From JAMCRM01 sp041685075 (lineage in GTDB: Bacteria; Acidobacteriota; Terriglobia; Bryobacterales; Bryobacteraceae), in the NCBI GenBank assembly GCA_041685075.1, contig JAWLGN010000074.1:1-19853 (forward strand): a stretch of 19,853 nt of DNA, read 5' to 3'. How positions within the stretch are numbered: the stretch's first letter is position 1; each line of letters begins with the position of its first letter. A program made the position numbers and the translations under genes. Under the pieces are notes generated by a model. It was not told the origin of the DNA. It ran no database searches and saw only the letters and a program-made list of their open reading frames with translations. This document shows positions 14,300 through 19,853 of this stretch, piece after piece.

Positions 14300-15799
14300 A
14301 TGAACCGAACGACACGCCGTGCCTTTCTGAACACCGCAGCCGCGGGCGCGCTGGCGAACGCGGCGCAGCGGGCCGCCAGGCCCCGCAACGTTATTTTCAT
14401 CCTTTCCGACGACCACCGCTACGATGCGCTTGGCTTCATGAAGGGCCAGCCGTGGCTGCGCACCCCGCACCTGGACTCTCTGGCGCGCGACGGCGCGCAC
14501 ATGAAGAACGCCTTCGTAACCACGGCGCTGTGCTCGCCCAGCCGCGCCACCATCCTCACCGGGCGATACGCGCACGGCCACCGCATCGTGGACAACAACA
14601 CCGCCATCCCGGCGGGCACGCGATTTTTCCCCAGCCTGCTCCAGCAGGCGGGCTATCGCACGGCGTTCGTGGGCAAATGGCACATGGGCCACGAGGGCGA
14701 CGATCCCCAGCCCGGCTTCCACCACTGGGTGAGTTTCCGCGGCCAGGGGAGCTACCTGCCGGTCAAGGCGGGGTTGAACGTCAACGGCAAGCGCGTGCCG
14801 CAAAAGGGCTACATCACCGACGAACTGACCGATTACGCCCTGGAATGGCTGGACGGCATTCCCCGCGAGCAGCCTTATTTCCTCTATCTCTCCCACAAGG
14901 CGGTGCACGCGAACTTCACCCCCGCCGACCGCCACAAGGGCATGTACGCCAAGGAGAAGTTCGTCCCGCCCCCCACCATGGCTGCCGAGGGGCACTACGC
15001 GCGCAACCGCCCCCTGTGGGTACAGAACCAGCGCAACAGTTGGCACGGGGTGGAGTTCCCCTATCACTCCGGGCTGGATATCGGGGAATATTACAAGCGC
15101 TACGCCGAGACGCTGGCGGCGGTGGACGACAGCGTAGGGCGCGTGCTGGAGGCGCTCCGCCGGCGCGGCGAGCTGGATTCCACGCTGGTCGTCTACATGG
15201 GCGACAACGGCTTCGCTTTCGGCGAGCACGGCCTCATCGATAAGCGCACCGCCTACGAGGAGTCCATGCGGGTGCCCATGCTGGCGCGCTGCCCGGAACT
15301 GTTCGGAGGCGGGCGCGTGGTGGAGCAGATGGTGGCCAACCTGGACATCATGCCCACCGTGCTCGAAGCCGCCGGGGTTCCGGCGCCGGCGGGCATCGAC
15401 GGCCGCAGCTTCCTGCCCCTGCTGCAGGGACAGAACACGCCCTGGCGCGAAAGCCTGCTCTACGAGTACTACTGGGAGCGCAACTATCCCCATACCCCCA
15501 CCCTCCACGCGCTGCGCACAGACCGCTACAAGTACATTCGCTGCCACGGCCTGTGGGATCTCGATGAACTCTACGATTTGCAGGAGGATCCTATCGAGAG
15601 CCATAACCTGATCTTCAGCCCGGAGCACAGGTCCACTGTGCGGGAGCTGAATCAGCGGCTGTTTGAGGTGTTGCAGGAGACCGGGGGGATGAGCATCCCG
15701 CTCTATCCGGACCGCGGCGGGGTGTCGAACCTGCGGCACGAGGAGCGCTCCCGCGCTGCCGAGTTTCCACCCGAGCTGCTGCGCAAGCCGAAGCAGTAA
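14300..15799 (+). CDS. Tat-exported sulfatase
   Basis: A 499-residue type I sulfatase of the alkaline phosphatase superfamily that hydrolyses sulfate esters. The N-terminus MNRTTRRAFLNTAAAGALA carries a twin-arginine motif. The sulfatase signature is complete: metal residues D37 and D38 in ILSDDHR, C78 in CSPSRATILTG as the residue to be oxidised to formylglycine, K126 and H128 in VGKWHMG, and D302/N303 in MGDNGF. Cys-type sulfatases need a formylglycine-generating enzyme, which is not encoded here. I chose ATG 14300; GTG 14288 would add four residues, and neither has a strong ribosome site. The gene ends six bases from the convergent PadR gene. The organic sulfate substrate is unknown, but released sulfate could feed the assimilation operon at 16373. 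Confidence 0.92.
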   Translation: MNRTTRRAFLNTAAAGALANAAQRAARPRNVIFILSDDHRYDALGFMKGQPWLRTPHLDSLARDGAHMKNAFVTTALCSPSRATILTGRYAHGHRIVDNNTAIPAGTRFFPSLLQQAGYRTAFVGKWHMGHEGDDPQPGFHHWVSFRGQGSYLPVKAGLNVNGKRVPQKGYITDELTDYALEWLDGIPREQPYFLYLSHKAVHANFTPADRHKGMYAKEKFVPPPTMAAEGHYARNRPLWVQNQRNSWHGVEFPYHSGLDIGEYYKRYAETLAAVDDSVGRVLEALRRRGELDSTLVVYMGDNGFAFGEHGLIDKRTAYEESMRVPMLARCPELFGGGRVVEQMVANLDIMPTVLEAAGVPAPAGIDGRSFLPLLQGQNTPWRESLLYEYYWERNYPHTPTLHALRTDRYKYIRCHGLWDLDELYDLQEDPIESHNLIFSPEHRSTVRELNQRLFEVLQETGGMSIPLYPDRGGVSNLRHEERSRAAEFPPELLRKPKQ

Positions 15800-15805
15800 A
15801 GGCGA

Positions 15806-16249
15806 TCAGGACGATTGCCGGGGCGCCTCGCGCGCCGCAGCCTTGCGCGCCCCGGAATTCTTCCCCGCCGGCAGCGAGCGCACATCTTTCACGAAGCGCG
15901 CCATGGCCCGGGAGATCTGTTCCAGCACCGTGGCCCACTCCTCGAGGTGCTGCTCGCCGGCGCGCGTCAGCGAGTAGACGCGCCGCGCCGGCCCGCCTCC
16001 TTGTACGTCCCACTCCGATACCACGTTGCCATTGGCCTCGAGCTGCCGCAGCGTGCGGTAGAGCGCGGCGCGCTCGATCGCCGCGTCGGTCAAAGCGTGC
16101 GCCTCCAGGTCGCCCGCCAGCTCGTACCCGTAGGAACAGCCCTTCTTCTTTAACAGCAGCAGGACCACCGGTTCCACAAACCGGTACAGGTTGCCCATGG
16201 CGCAGGTGCAGGGAATTCCATGATGGCGTTTGCAGGGCCGCTGTGGCAC
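15806..16249 (-). CDS. PadR-family regulator with N-terminal Cys/His cluster
   Basis: A 147-residue transcriptional regulator. Residues about 25-100 are a PadR winged helix: EPVVLLLLKKKGCSYGYELAGDLE, then ALYRTLRQLEANGNVVSEWDVQ, then ARRVYSLTRAGEQHLEEW. A helical segment follows for dimerisation, then a basic tail. Before the domain lies an 18-residue extension with C6, H9, H10, C14 and C16, a spacing that could hold a metal ion or an Fe-S cluster. The extension is really translated: AGGAGG sits exactly five bases before the GTG at 16247-16249. The gene is divergent from the cysH-cysC-PHP operon and convergent with the sulfatase, so control of sulfur genes is a reasonable inference. PadR proteins are usually repressors. 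Confidence 0.9.
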   Translation of the reverse strand: MPQRPCKRHHGIPCTCAMGNLYRFVEPVVLLLLKKKGCSYGYELAGDLEAHALTDAAIERAALYRTLRQLEANGNVVSEWDVQGGGPARRVYSLTRAGEQHLEEWATVLEQISRAMARFVKDVRSLPAGKNSGARKAAAREAPRQSS

Positions 16250-16261
16250 GAAAACCTCCTG

Positions 16262-16305
16262 GTTTACTTACCTTTACCGTACCAGCATGGGCGAAATAGC
16301 TGCAA
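16262..16305 (-). promoter_or_regulatory. Putative padR promoter with repeated TTACC-like boxes
   Basis: On the minus strand, TTGCAG (16305-16300) and TACGGT (16281-16276) are spaced 18 bases apart as a possible -35/-10 pair. On the plus strand the stretch 16263-16283 reads as a run of related units (TTTAC, TTACC, TTTACC, GTACC) covering the -10 box and start region, where an autoregulatory operator could lie. The match to consensus is only moderate. Confidence 0.3.
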
Positions 16306-16323
16306 CCTCCATCTAGTCACCCC

Positions 16324-16352
16324 TTGCCTTTCCGTGTATTCTGATGTATGTT
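16324..16352 (+). promoter_or_regulatory. Putative sigma-70 promoter of the cysH operon
   Basis: TTGCCT at 16324-16329 and TATGTT at 16347-16352 are separated by 17 bases and resemble -35 and -10 boxes. The predicted start near 16359 leaves a short leader with the AGGGGG ribosome site (16363-16368) before the ATG at 16373. TGATGTATGTTGAT, overlapping the -10 box, holds two TGAT copies and could be part of a regulator site. Confidence 0.4.
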
Positions 16353-16372
16353 GATAGAGATCAGGGGGTTTG

Positions 16373-17080
16373 ATGTTGGACTATGAACGGATGAGCGCCC
16401 GCGAGGTGCTCGCCTGGGCCCTGGAGACGTACGGAAGCGGTTTCGCCATCGCCACCAGCTTTCAGAAAGAGGGGATGGTGATCATCGATATGGCCTGCCG
16501 CATCCGCCCGGACGTGCGGGTATTCACGCTCGACACGGGCCGTCTGCCGGAAGAAAGCTACGCGGCGGCGGAGGCGGTCTCGCGGCGCTACGGCATCGAG
16601 GTCGAGATGGTGCATCCGGACCCGGCCGAGGTGGAGGCCATGATCGCCGAGCACGGTACGGACCTGTTCTACAGGGAGCCGCGGCTGCGGACGCTCTGTT
16701 GCGAAGTTCGCAAGGTGCGGCCGTTGGGGCGCAAGCTGCAGACCCTGGATGCCTGGGCGGCGGGACTGCGGCGGGAGCAGAGCCTCTCGCGCGCGGGCGT
16801 GCCTAAAGTGGAGACCGGCCAGGCGCCGGTCAAGATCTGCCCCCTGGCGGATTGGACCGCGGCGCAGGTGGAGGACTACATCCGGGAGCACGGTGTTCCG
16901 GTGCACCCGCTCTACGCGCGCGGCTACACCAGCATCGGCTGCGCTCCCTGCACCCGCCCGGTTCGGGAAGGCGAAAGCGAGCGCGCGGGGCGCTGGTGGT
17001 GGGAACAGGATACGGAGAAAGAATGCGGAATTCACATCACAACGGACGGACGGGTGCGGCGCCTCAGCCGCGCGCAGTAA
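16373..17080 (+). CDS. cysH: Assimilatory adenylyl-sulfate (APS) reductase, iron-sulfur type
   Basis: A 235-residue cytoplasmic enzyme that reduces adenosine 5'-phosphosulfate to sulfite and AMP with thioredoxin-type reductant. The N-terminal PAPS-reductase fold shows ATSFQKEGMVIIDM (27-40) and FTLDTGRLPEE (51-61). The four cysteines that hold a [4Fe-4S] cluster are present: C109 and C110 in CCEVRK, and C190 and C193 in CAPC. The catalytic C-terminal cysteine is C218 in KECGIH. The cluster cysteines mark APS rather than PAPS as the usual substrate. The ATG at 16373 follows AGGGGG by four bases; a TTG one codon earlier is also possible. It is the first gene of an operon with cysC and a PHP phosphoesterase, divergent from the PadR regulator. 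Confidence 0.95.
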   Translation: MLDYERMSAREVLAWALETYGSGFAIATSFQKEGMVIIDMACRIRPDVRVFTLDTGRLPEESYAAAEAVSRRYGIEVEMVHPDPAEVEAMIAEHGTDLFYREPRLRTLCCEVRKVRPLGRKLQTLDAWAAGLRREQSLSRAGVPKVETGQAPVKICPLADWTAAQVEDYIREHGVPVHPLYARGYTSIGCAPCTRPVREGESERAGRWWWEQDTEKECGIHITTDGRVRRLSRAQ

Positions 17081-17631
17081 ACCGCGGGGGGGTGGTCTGG
17101 ATGACCGGCCTTTCCGGCGCCGGGAAGACAACCATCTCGCAGGTGTTGGCCGCGCGGCTGGGCGAACTCGGGGTGCCCTATGAGCTGCTGGACGGCGACG
17201 CGCTGCGGGAGAACCTCTCGCGCGGCCTGGGTTTCAGCAAGGAAGATCGTGATACGAACGTGCGGCGGGTGGGTTACGTGGCGGGGCTGCTGGCGCGCCA
17301 TGGCGTACTGGCGATCGCGGCGCTGATTTCGCCCTACCGCGCGGTGCGCGACGAACTGCGCGCCTCGGTTCACAACTTCATCGAGATCCACGTGGACTGC
17401 CCTCTCGAGGAACTCGTCCGCAGGGACGTCAAAGGACTCTACCGCAAGGCGCTGGCGGGGGAAATCGCCAACTTCACCGGCATTTCGGATCCCTACGAGC
17501 CGCCGCTGGCGCCGGAAGTGCGGGTGGACACCTCCACGGAAAGCCCGGACGACAGCGCAGCCCGAATCTTGGCTACACTGGAACGTTTGGGTTTAATTTC
17601 CCTTGATCGATCTACATACGCACACCAATGA
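17023..17631 (+). CDS. cysC: Adenylyl-sulfate kinase
   Basis: Phosphorylates APS at the 3' position to give PAPS, using ATP. With the start used here the product has 202 residues: P-loop GLSGAGKT (29-36), LLDGDALRENL (55-65), FSKEDRDTNVRRVG (71-84), S103 in ISPYRAVRD, and GLYRKALAGEIANFTGISDPYE (138-159), all standard APS kinase motifs. The start is uncertain. ATG 17023 has GGAG five bases upstream but overlaps cysH by 58 bases, and its first 20 residues look unlike the family. GTG 17092, 12 bases after the cysH stop and giving MVWMTGLSGAGKTT, is a realistic alternative, as is ATG 17101. The 3' end overlaps the PHP gene by 29 bases. PAPS would serve sulfotransferases, since the reductase next to it is of the APS type. 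Confidence 0.92.
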   Translation: MRNSHHNGRTGAAPQPRAVNRGGVVWMTGLSGAGKTTISQVLAARLGELGVPYELLDGDALRENLSRGLGFSKEDRDTNVRRVGYVAGLLARHGVLAIAALISPYRAVRDELRASVHNFIEIHVDCPLEELVRRDVKGLYRKALAGEIANFTGISDPYEPPLAPEVRVDTSTESPDDSAARILATLERLGLISLDRSTYAHQ

Positions 17632-18472
17632 GTCCGACGGTACGCACTCACCCGAGGAACTGATCGAAGAAGCGGTGCGGGCGGGCATCGAGGCCCTGGC
17701 CATCACGGACCACGATACGCTGGCGGGGTACGCCGCCGCCGTGGAACCGGCGCGCGCCGCGGGTGTGGAACTGCTCTGCGGCATCGAGCTTTCCACCAAG
17801 CTGCGCGGCCGCTCGGTGCACCTGCTGGGCTATTTCCTGGAGCGCCCGCCATCCGGGGAGTTCACGGAATGGCTGCGCGAAATGCAGGCCTCGCGGCGCG
17901 ACCGCAACGTGCGGCTGTCGGCGCACCTGCGTTCCATGGGCATCGACGTGCGGCTGGAAGAGGCCGAAGCCCTGGGCCGCGGCATGACCGGCCGACCGCA
18001 CTTCGCCCGCATCATGGTACAGAAGGGCTACGTCGCCGATGAACGCCAGGCCTTCGACGACTACCTGGACGAATCGGCGCCGGGCTATGTGCCGCGTATC
18101 GAGCCGCAGTTCGACGAAGGCGTCGAGCGCATCCGCGCCGCCGGGGGACTGGCGGTGCTGCCGCACCCGGTGCGCGTCGCCTCGGGGCGGCGCATCGAAG
18201 AACTGCTGCCGGCGCTCTGCGAGATGGGCCTCGACGGGCTGGAGATCTTCCATAGCGACCACAGCCCGGAGGAGGCCCAGTACTACCTCAAGCTGGCGCG
18301 CAAGTACAACCTGGCGCCCGGCGGCGGCTCCGATTTTCACGGCGATTTGAAACCGGGGCTGCGGCTGGGCGTCGGCTACGGCGATCTGCAGGTGCCTGCC
18401 TGGGTGCTCGAAGAACTGCGGGAGGCGGCGCGGCGGGCTACGCCACAGCCGCTGCGCGGCCGTCCACGGTAA
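17603..18472 (+). CDS. PHP-domain phosphoesterase, probable 3',5'-nucleotide bisphosphatase (TrpH/RnaAM family)
   Basis: A 289-residue metal-dependent phosphoesterase. PHP-domain metal ligands can be seen: H5 and H7 in DLHTHT, D12, H37 in TDHDT, E62 in GIELS, H188 in LPHPVRV, H217, and D244 with H246 in SDFHGD. GRPHFARIM (130-138) is characteristic of the TrpH/YciV group. Characterised members remove the 3' phosphate of PAP and related 3',5'-bisphosphorylated nucleotides; some also act on short RNA. Placement after cysH and cysC fits PAP disposal. The start is TTG at 17603-17605: an in-frame TAA lies nine bases before it and DLHTHT begins at residue 3, so no other start works. There is no Shine-Dalgarno site, so it is probably translated by coupling to cysC, which it overlaps. 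Its end overlaps the convergent ygfZ-like gene by 35 bases. Confidence 0.9.
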   Translation: MIDLHTHTNESDGTHSPEELIEEAVRAGIEALAITDHDTLAGYAAAVEPARAAGVELLCGIELSTKLRGRSVHLLGYFLERPPSGEFTEWLREMQASRRDRNVRLSAHLRSMGIDVRLEEAEALGRGMTGRPHFARIMVQKGYVADERQAFDDYLDESAPGYVPRIEPQFDEGVERIRAAGGLAVLPHPVRVASGRRIEELLPALCEMGLDGLEIFHSDHSPEEAQYYLKLARKYNLAPGGGSDFHGDLKPGLRLGVGYGDLQVPAWVLEELREAARRATPQPLRGRPR

Positions 18473-19364
18473 GCTCCGTGCCCGGCCGGGCGTGCGGCGC
18501 GCGCACCCAGGCCAGAGCGGCAACGCGCGCCTCGACGGGCGAGAAGACGGCCGAGGCGATCTCTCCTGCCTGGGCCTCTCCCGCGGCCAGCGGGGCGCCG
18601 CTGGCGGGCGGTTCGGTCCCGTCGATCCGCACCCTCACCAGCAGCTTGTTGACGTGCCCGCGGGCGCGGATGCGCTCCACGATCTCCTGCCCCAGGTAGC
18701 AGCCCTTGTTGAAATGCACGGCGTGCATCTGGCGGGTTTCCTGCGGCAGCGCGGTATCGGAGATCTCCTCGCCGTAGCGCGGCACGCCGTTTTCGATACG
18801 CACGGTGCGAAGCGCCTCGACCGACGCCGGCTGCGCGCCCGCCCCCTCGAGTTGCCCCACGAGTTCCGCCTTCCGTTCCGCCGGAGCCAGGATGCGGAAG
18901 CCGGGCTGCCCGGTGGCGCTGATGGCCGCCACGGTGGCATCGCCCCAGGCAACGTGCCCCCAGGGCGTTTCGGGAACCGGCGCGCCGCTGGCCGCGAGCA
19001 CTTCGGCCGCGCGCGGCCCTTCTACAGCCAGCTCACAAAGCGAGCCGGTGAGGTCCGTCAGGGTCACGTCGTCCGCGATGATGTACTTGCGGATATGCTG
19101 GAGGACGCGCTCCCGCGTCTCCGGCTCGGTGCCGAGCAGCAGGCGATCCTCGAAGGCGAGAATGTAGAGGTCCGCCTGGATGCGCCCCTGCGGGCTGAGC
19201 AGGAAGGCGTAACAGCCCTGGCCGGCGGTCAGGTCCTTGATGTGGTTGGTGGTCAGATTATGAAACAGGCGCACGCGGTCGCGTCCGGTGGCCGCGATCC
19301 GGCCGCGCGCCGAAACATCCAGCCACGCGGCGGCGCCGCGCAGCGCCTCATATCCCTGGTGCAT
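18438..19364 (-). CDS. ygfZ: YgfZ/GcvT-type folate-binding protein (Fe-S maturation)
   Basis: A 308-residue relative of the glycine-cleavage T protein. In the YgfZ group it binds tetrahydrofolate and supports assembly or repair of certain Fe-S enzymes rather than cleaving glycine. The signature KGCYLGQE is at residues 220-227 with the conserved C222, preceded by FN and followed by IVERIRARGHVNKLL. The N-terminal part shows the usual GRDRVRLFHNLTTNHIKDL and SPQGRIQADLYIL. The start is ATG 19362-19364; a GTG two codons earlier (19370) is only three bases from the stop of the upstream membrane protein gene. Neither has a Shine-Dalgarno site, suggesting coupled translation. The convergent APS reductase carries a [4Fe-4S] cluster, but any link is speculative. 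Confidence 0.9.
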   Translation of the reverse strand: MHQGYEALRGAAAWLDVSARGRIAATGRDRVRLFHNLTTNHIKDLTAGQGCYAFLLSPQGRIQADLYILAFEDRLLLGTEPETRERVLQHIRKYIIADDVTLTDLTGSLCELAVEGPRAAEVLAASGAPVPETPWGHVAWGDATVAAISATGQPGFRILAPAERKAELVGQLEGAGAQPASVEALRTVRIENGVPRYGEEISDTALPQETRQMHAVHFNKGCYLGQEIVERIRARGHVNKLLVRVRIDGTEPPASGAPLAAGEAQAGEIASAVFSPVEARVAALAWVRAPHARPGTELTVDGRAAAVA

Positions 19365-19373
19365 GTTCACAGT

Positions 19374-19787
19374 TTAGAAGATGCGCCGGAGCCACGCGGA
19401 GATCGCGATAATGACCAGGCCGGTGATGACCGCGCCGGTCAGGGCGCGGGCGGGCCGCCTGGCGCGGCCGGAGGCCAATATCACTGCCACCGCGAAGACG
19501 TGCAGCGCCAGCAGTATCTTGATCCCCAGCACCATGTGATAACGCGGGCTGCGGCCGGGGAAGGCGAGGATCGTATAGGTGCCGGAGAGCAGTAGCCCCA
19601 GAATGGCCGCCACGGCGATGCGGCCGTAACGCCGGGCCGCACGGCTGAAAACCTCCATCCGCTCCTCGGAGGGCAGCACCTTGAGCGCCGGGAACATCGC
19701 CACCCGGGCGTACAGCATGCCACCGACCAGCACCGCTACCGAGGCGATATGCAGCCAGCGCGTCACTACCAACACGATCTCGGACAT
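19374..19787 (-). CDS. Small four-helix membrane protein (CopD/DUF2269-like)
   Basis: A 137-residue inner-membrane protein with four hydrophobic segments (roughly 5-30, 56-76, 84-104 and 113-132). It has a conserved-looking His in the first helix (TRWLHIASVAVLVGGMLYARV), a second His at HMVLGIKILLALHV, and basic loops. This pattern is seen in CopD-domain and related small putative heme or copper membrane proteins; I cannot assign a substrate. The ATG at 19785-19787 has no Shine-Dalgarno site, and TATACT lies only seven bases upstream, so the mRNA may be leaderless. It is probably cotranscribed with the ygfZ-like gene, whose start follows its stop within 3 to 9 bases. Confidence 0.75.
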   Translation of the reverse strand: MSEIVLVVTRWLHIASVAVLVGGMLYARVAMFPALKVLPSEERMEVFSRAARRYGRIAVAAILGLLLSGTYTILAFPGRSPRYHMVLGIKILLALHVFAVAVILASGRARRPARALTGAVITGLVIIAISAWLRRIF

Positions 19788-19794
19788 ACGCTTG

Positions 19795-19802
19795 AGTATA
19801 CA
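19795..19802. promoter_or_regulatory. Shared divergent -10 region around a GTATAC palindrome
   Basis: The minus strand reads TATACT (19800-19795) and the plus strand TATACA (19797-19802), overlapping in the palindrome GTATAC. Each could be the -10 box of the gene it faces. The -35 regions are poor on both sides. If used, the minus-strand start would be almost at the ATG of the membrane protein gene. Confidence 0.35.
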
Positions 19803-19813
19803 ATCGGAGGCAT

Positions 19814-19853
19814 ATGGTGCAGGAAATTCTTCCGGTCGGGCCCTTGCAATGCA
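19814..19853 (+). CDS. 5' end of a gene cut by the window edge (possible MBL-fold hydrolase)
   Basis: ATG at 19814 (or GTG at 19817) follows GGAGG (19806-19810) and opens a frame reading MVQEILPVGPLQC to the end of the window. A strand ending in VGPLQC at the very N-terminus is common in glyoxalase II-like metallo-beta-lactamase-fold hydrolases, where NC usually follows. Only 13 residues are visible, so the assignment is tentative. The good ribosome binding site and divergent position support a real gene start. Confidence 0.45.
   Translation, partial: MVQEILPVGPLQC

Noticed and set aside
14276..15739. Minus-strand open frame of 487 codons opposite the sulfatase
   Set aside because: The sulfatase frame contains the full active-site signature; the antisense frame has no domain.
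1..19853. CRISPR arrays, tRNA or rRNA genes, insertion sequences, phage or defence islands
   Set aside because: Looked for regularly spaced repeats, tRNA-like cloverleaf ends, transposase or integrase motifs and terminal inverted repeats; none seen.

Overview
The window is a GC-rich, tightly packed bacterial chromosome segment with 16 complete protein genes and one gene cut by the right edge. I see no rRNA, tRNA, CRISPR array or insertion sequence. The mix of Tat-exported oxidoreductase and sulfatase, a PadR regulator, a cobalamin-controlled transporter, a secreted metal-dependent hydrolase and a DUF4185-like propeller protein suits a heterotrophic soil or sediment bacterium. Acidobacteriota (Bryobacterales/Solibacter-like) is my best guess; this is inference from gene style, not from a marker gene.

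Left region (1-2900, minus strand): a cobalamin riboswitch heads a three-gene B12-type ABC importer (binding protein, ATPase, permease) with overlapping genes. The riboswitch appears to control translation, because an anti-Shine-Dalgarno segment can pair with the ribosome binding site of the first gene.

3049-8714: a small RodZ-type helix-turn-helix protein is followed by a probable osmolyte module. This has a GT2-fold glycosyltransferase resembling glucosylglycerate/mannosylglycerate synthases, a membrane protein with MscS-type conserved helices, and, convergent to them, a trehalose synthase-maltokinase fusion. The trehalose synthase half looks intact. The maltokinase half has lost its catalytic aspartate, and the glycosyltransferase also deviates at expected metal-binding positions.

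8885-15799: a set of envelope or secreted enzymes (Tat aldo/keto reductase, DUF4185-like protein, amidohydrolase, sulfatase), an orphan CheR-type methyltransferase, and a membrane-anchored protein of unknown function built from three repeated modules.

15806-18472: a sulfur module. A PadR regulator with an N-terminal Cys/His cluster is divergent from an operon of APS reductase (cysH), APS kinase (cysC) and a PHP-domain phosphoesterase of the family that degrades 3'-phosphoadenosine 5'-phosphate (PAP). Together they cover the APS branch point: reduction of APS, formation of PAPS, and disposal of the PAP left by PAPS use. The sulfatase next door could supply sulfate. ATP sulfurylase, sulfite reductase and sulfotransferases are not in the window.

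Right end (18438-19853): a YgfZ-type folate-binding Fe-S maturation protein and a small four-helix membrane protein on the minus strand, then the first codons of a plus-strand gene, possibly an MBL-fold hydrolase, divergent from a shared promoter.

Most convergent gene pairs overlap or nearly touch, and I found no convincing intrinsic terminator.
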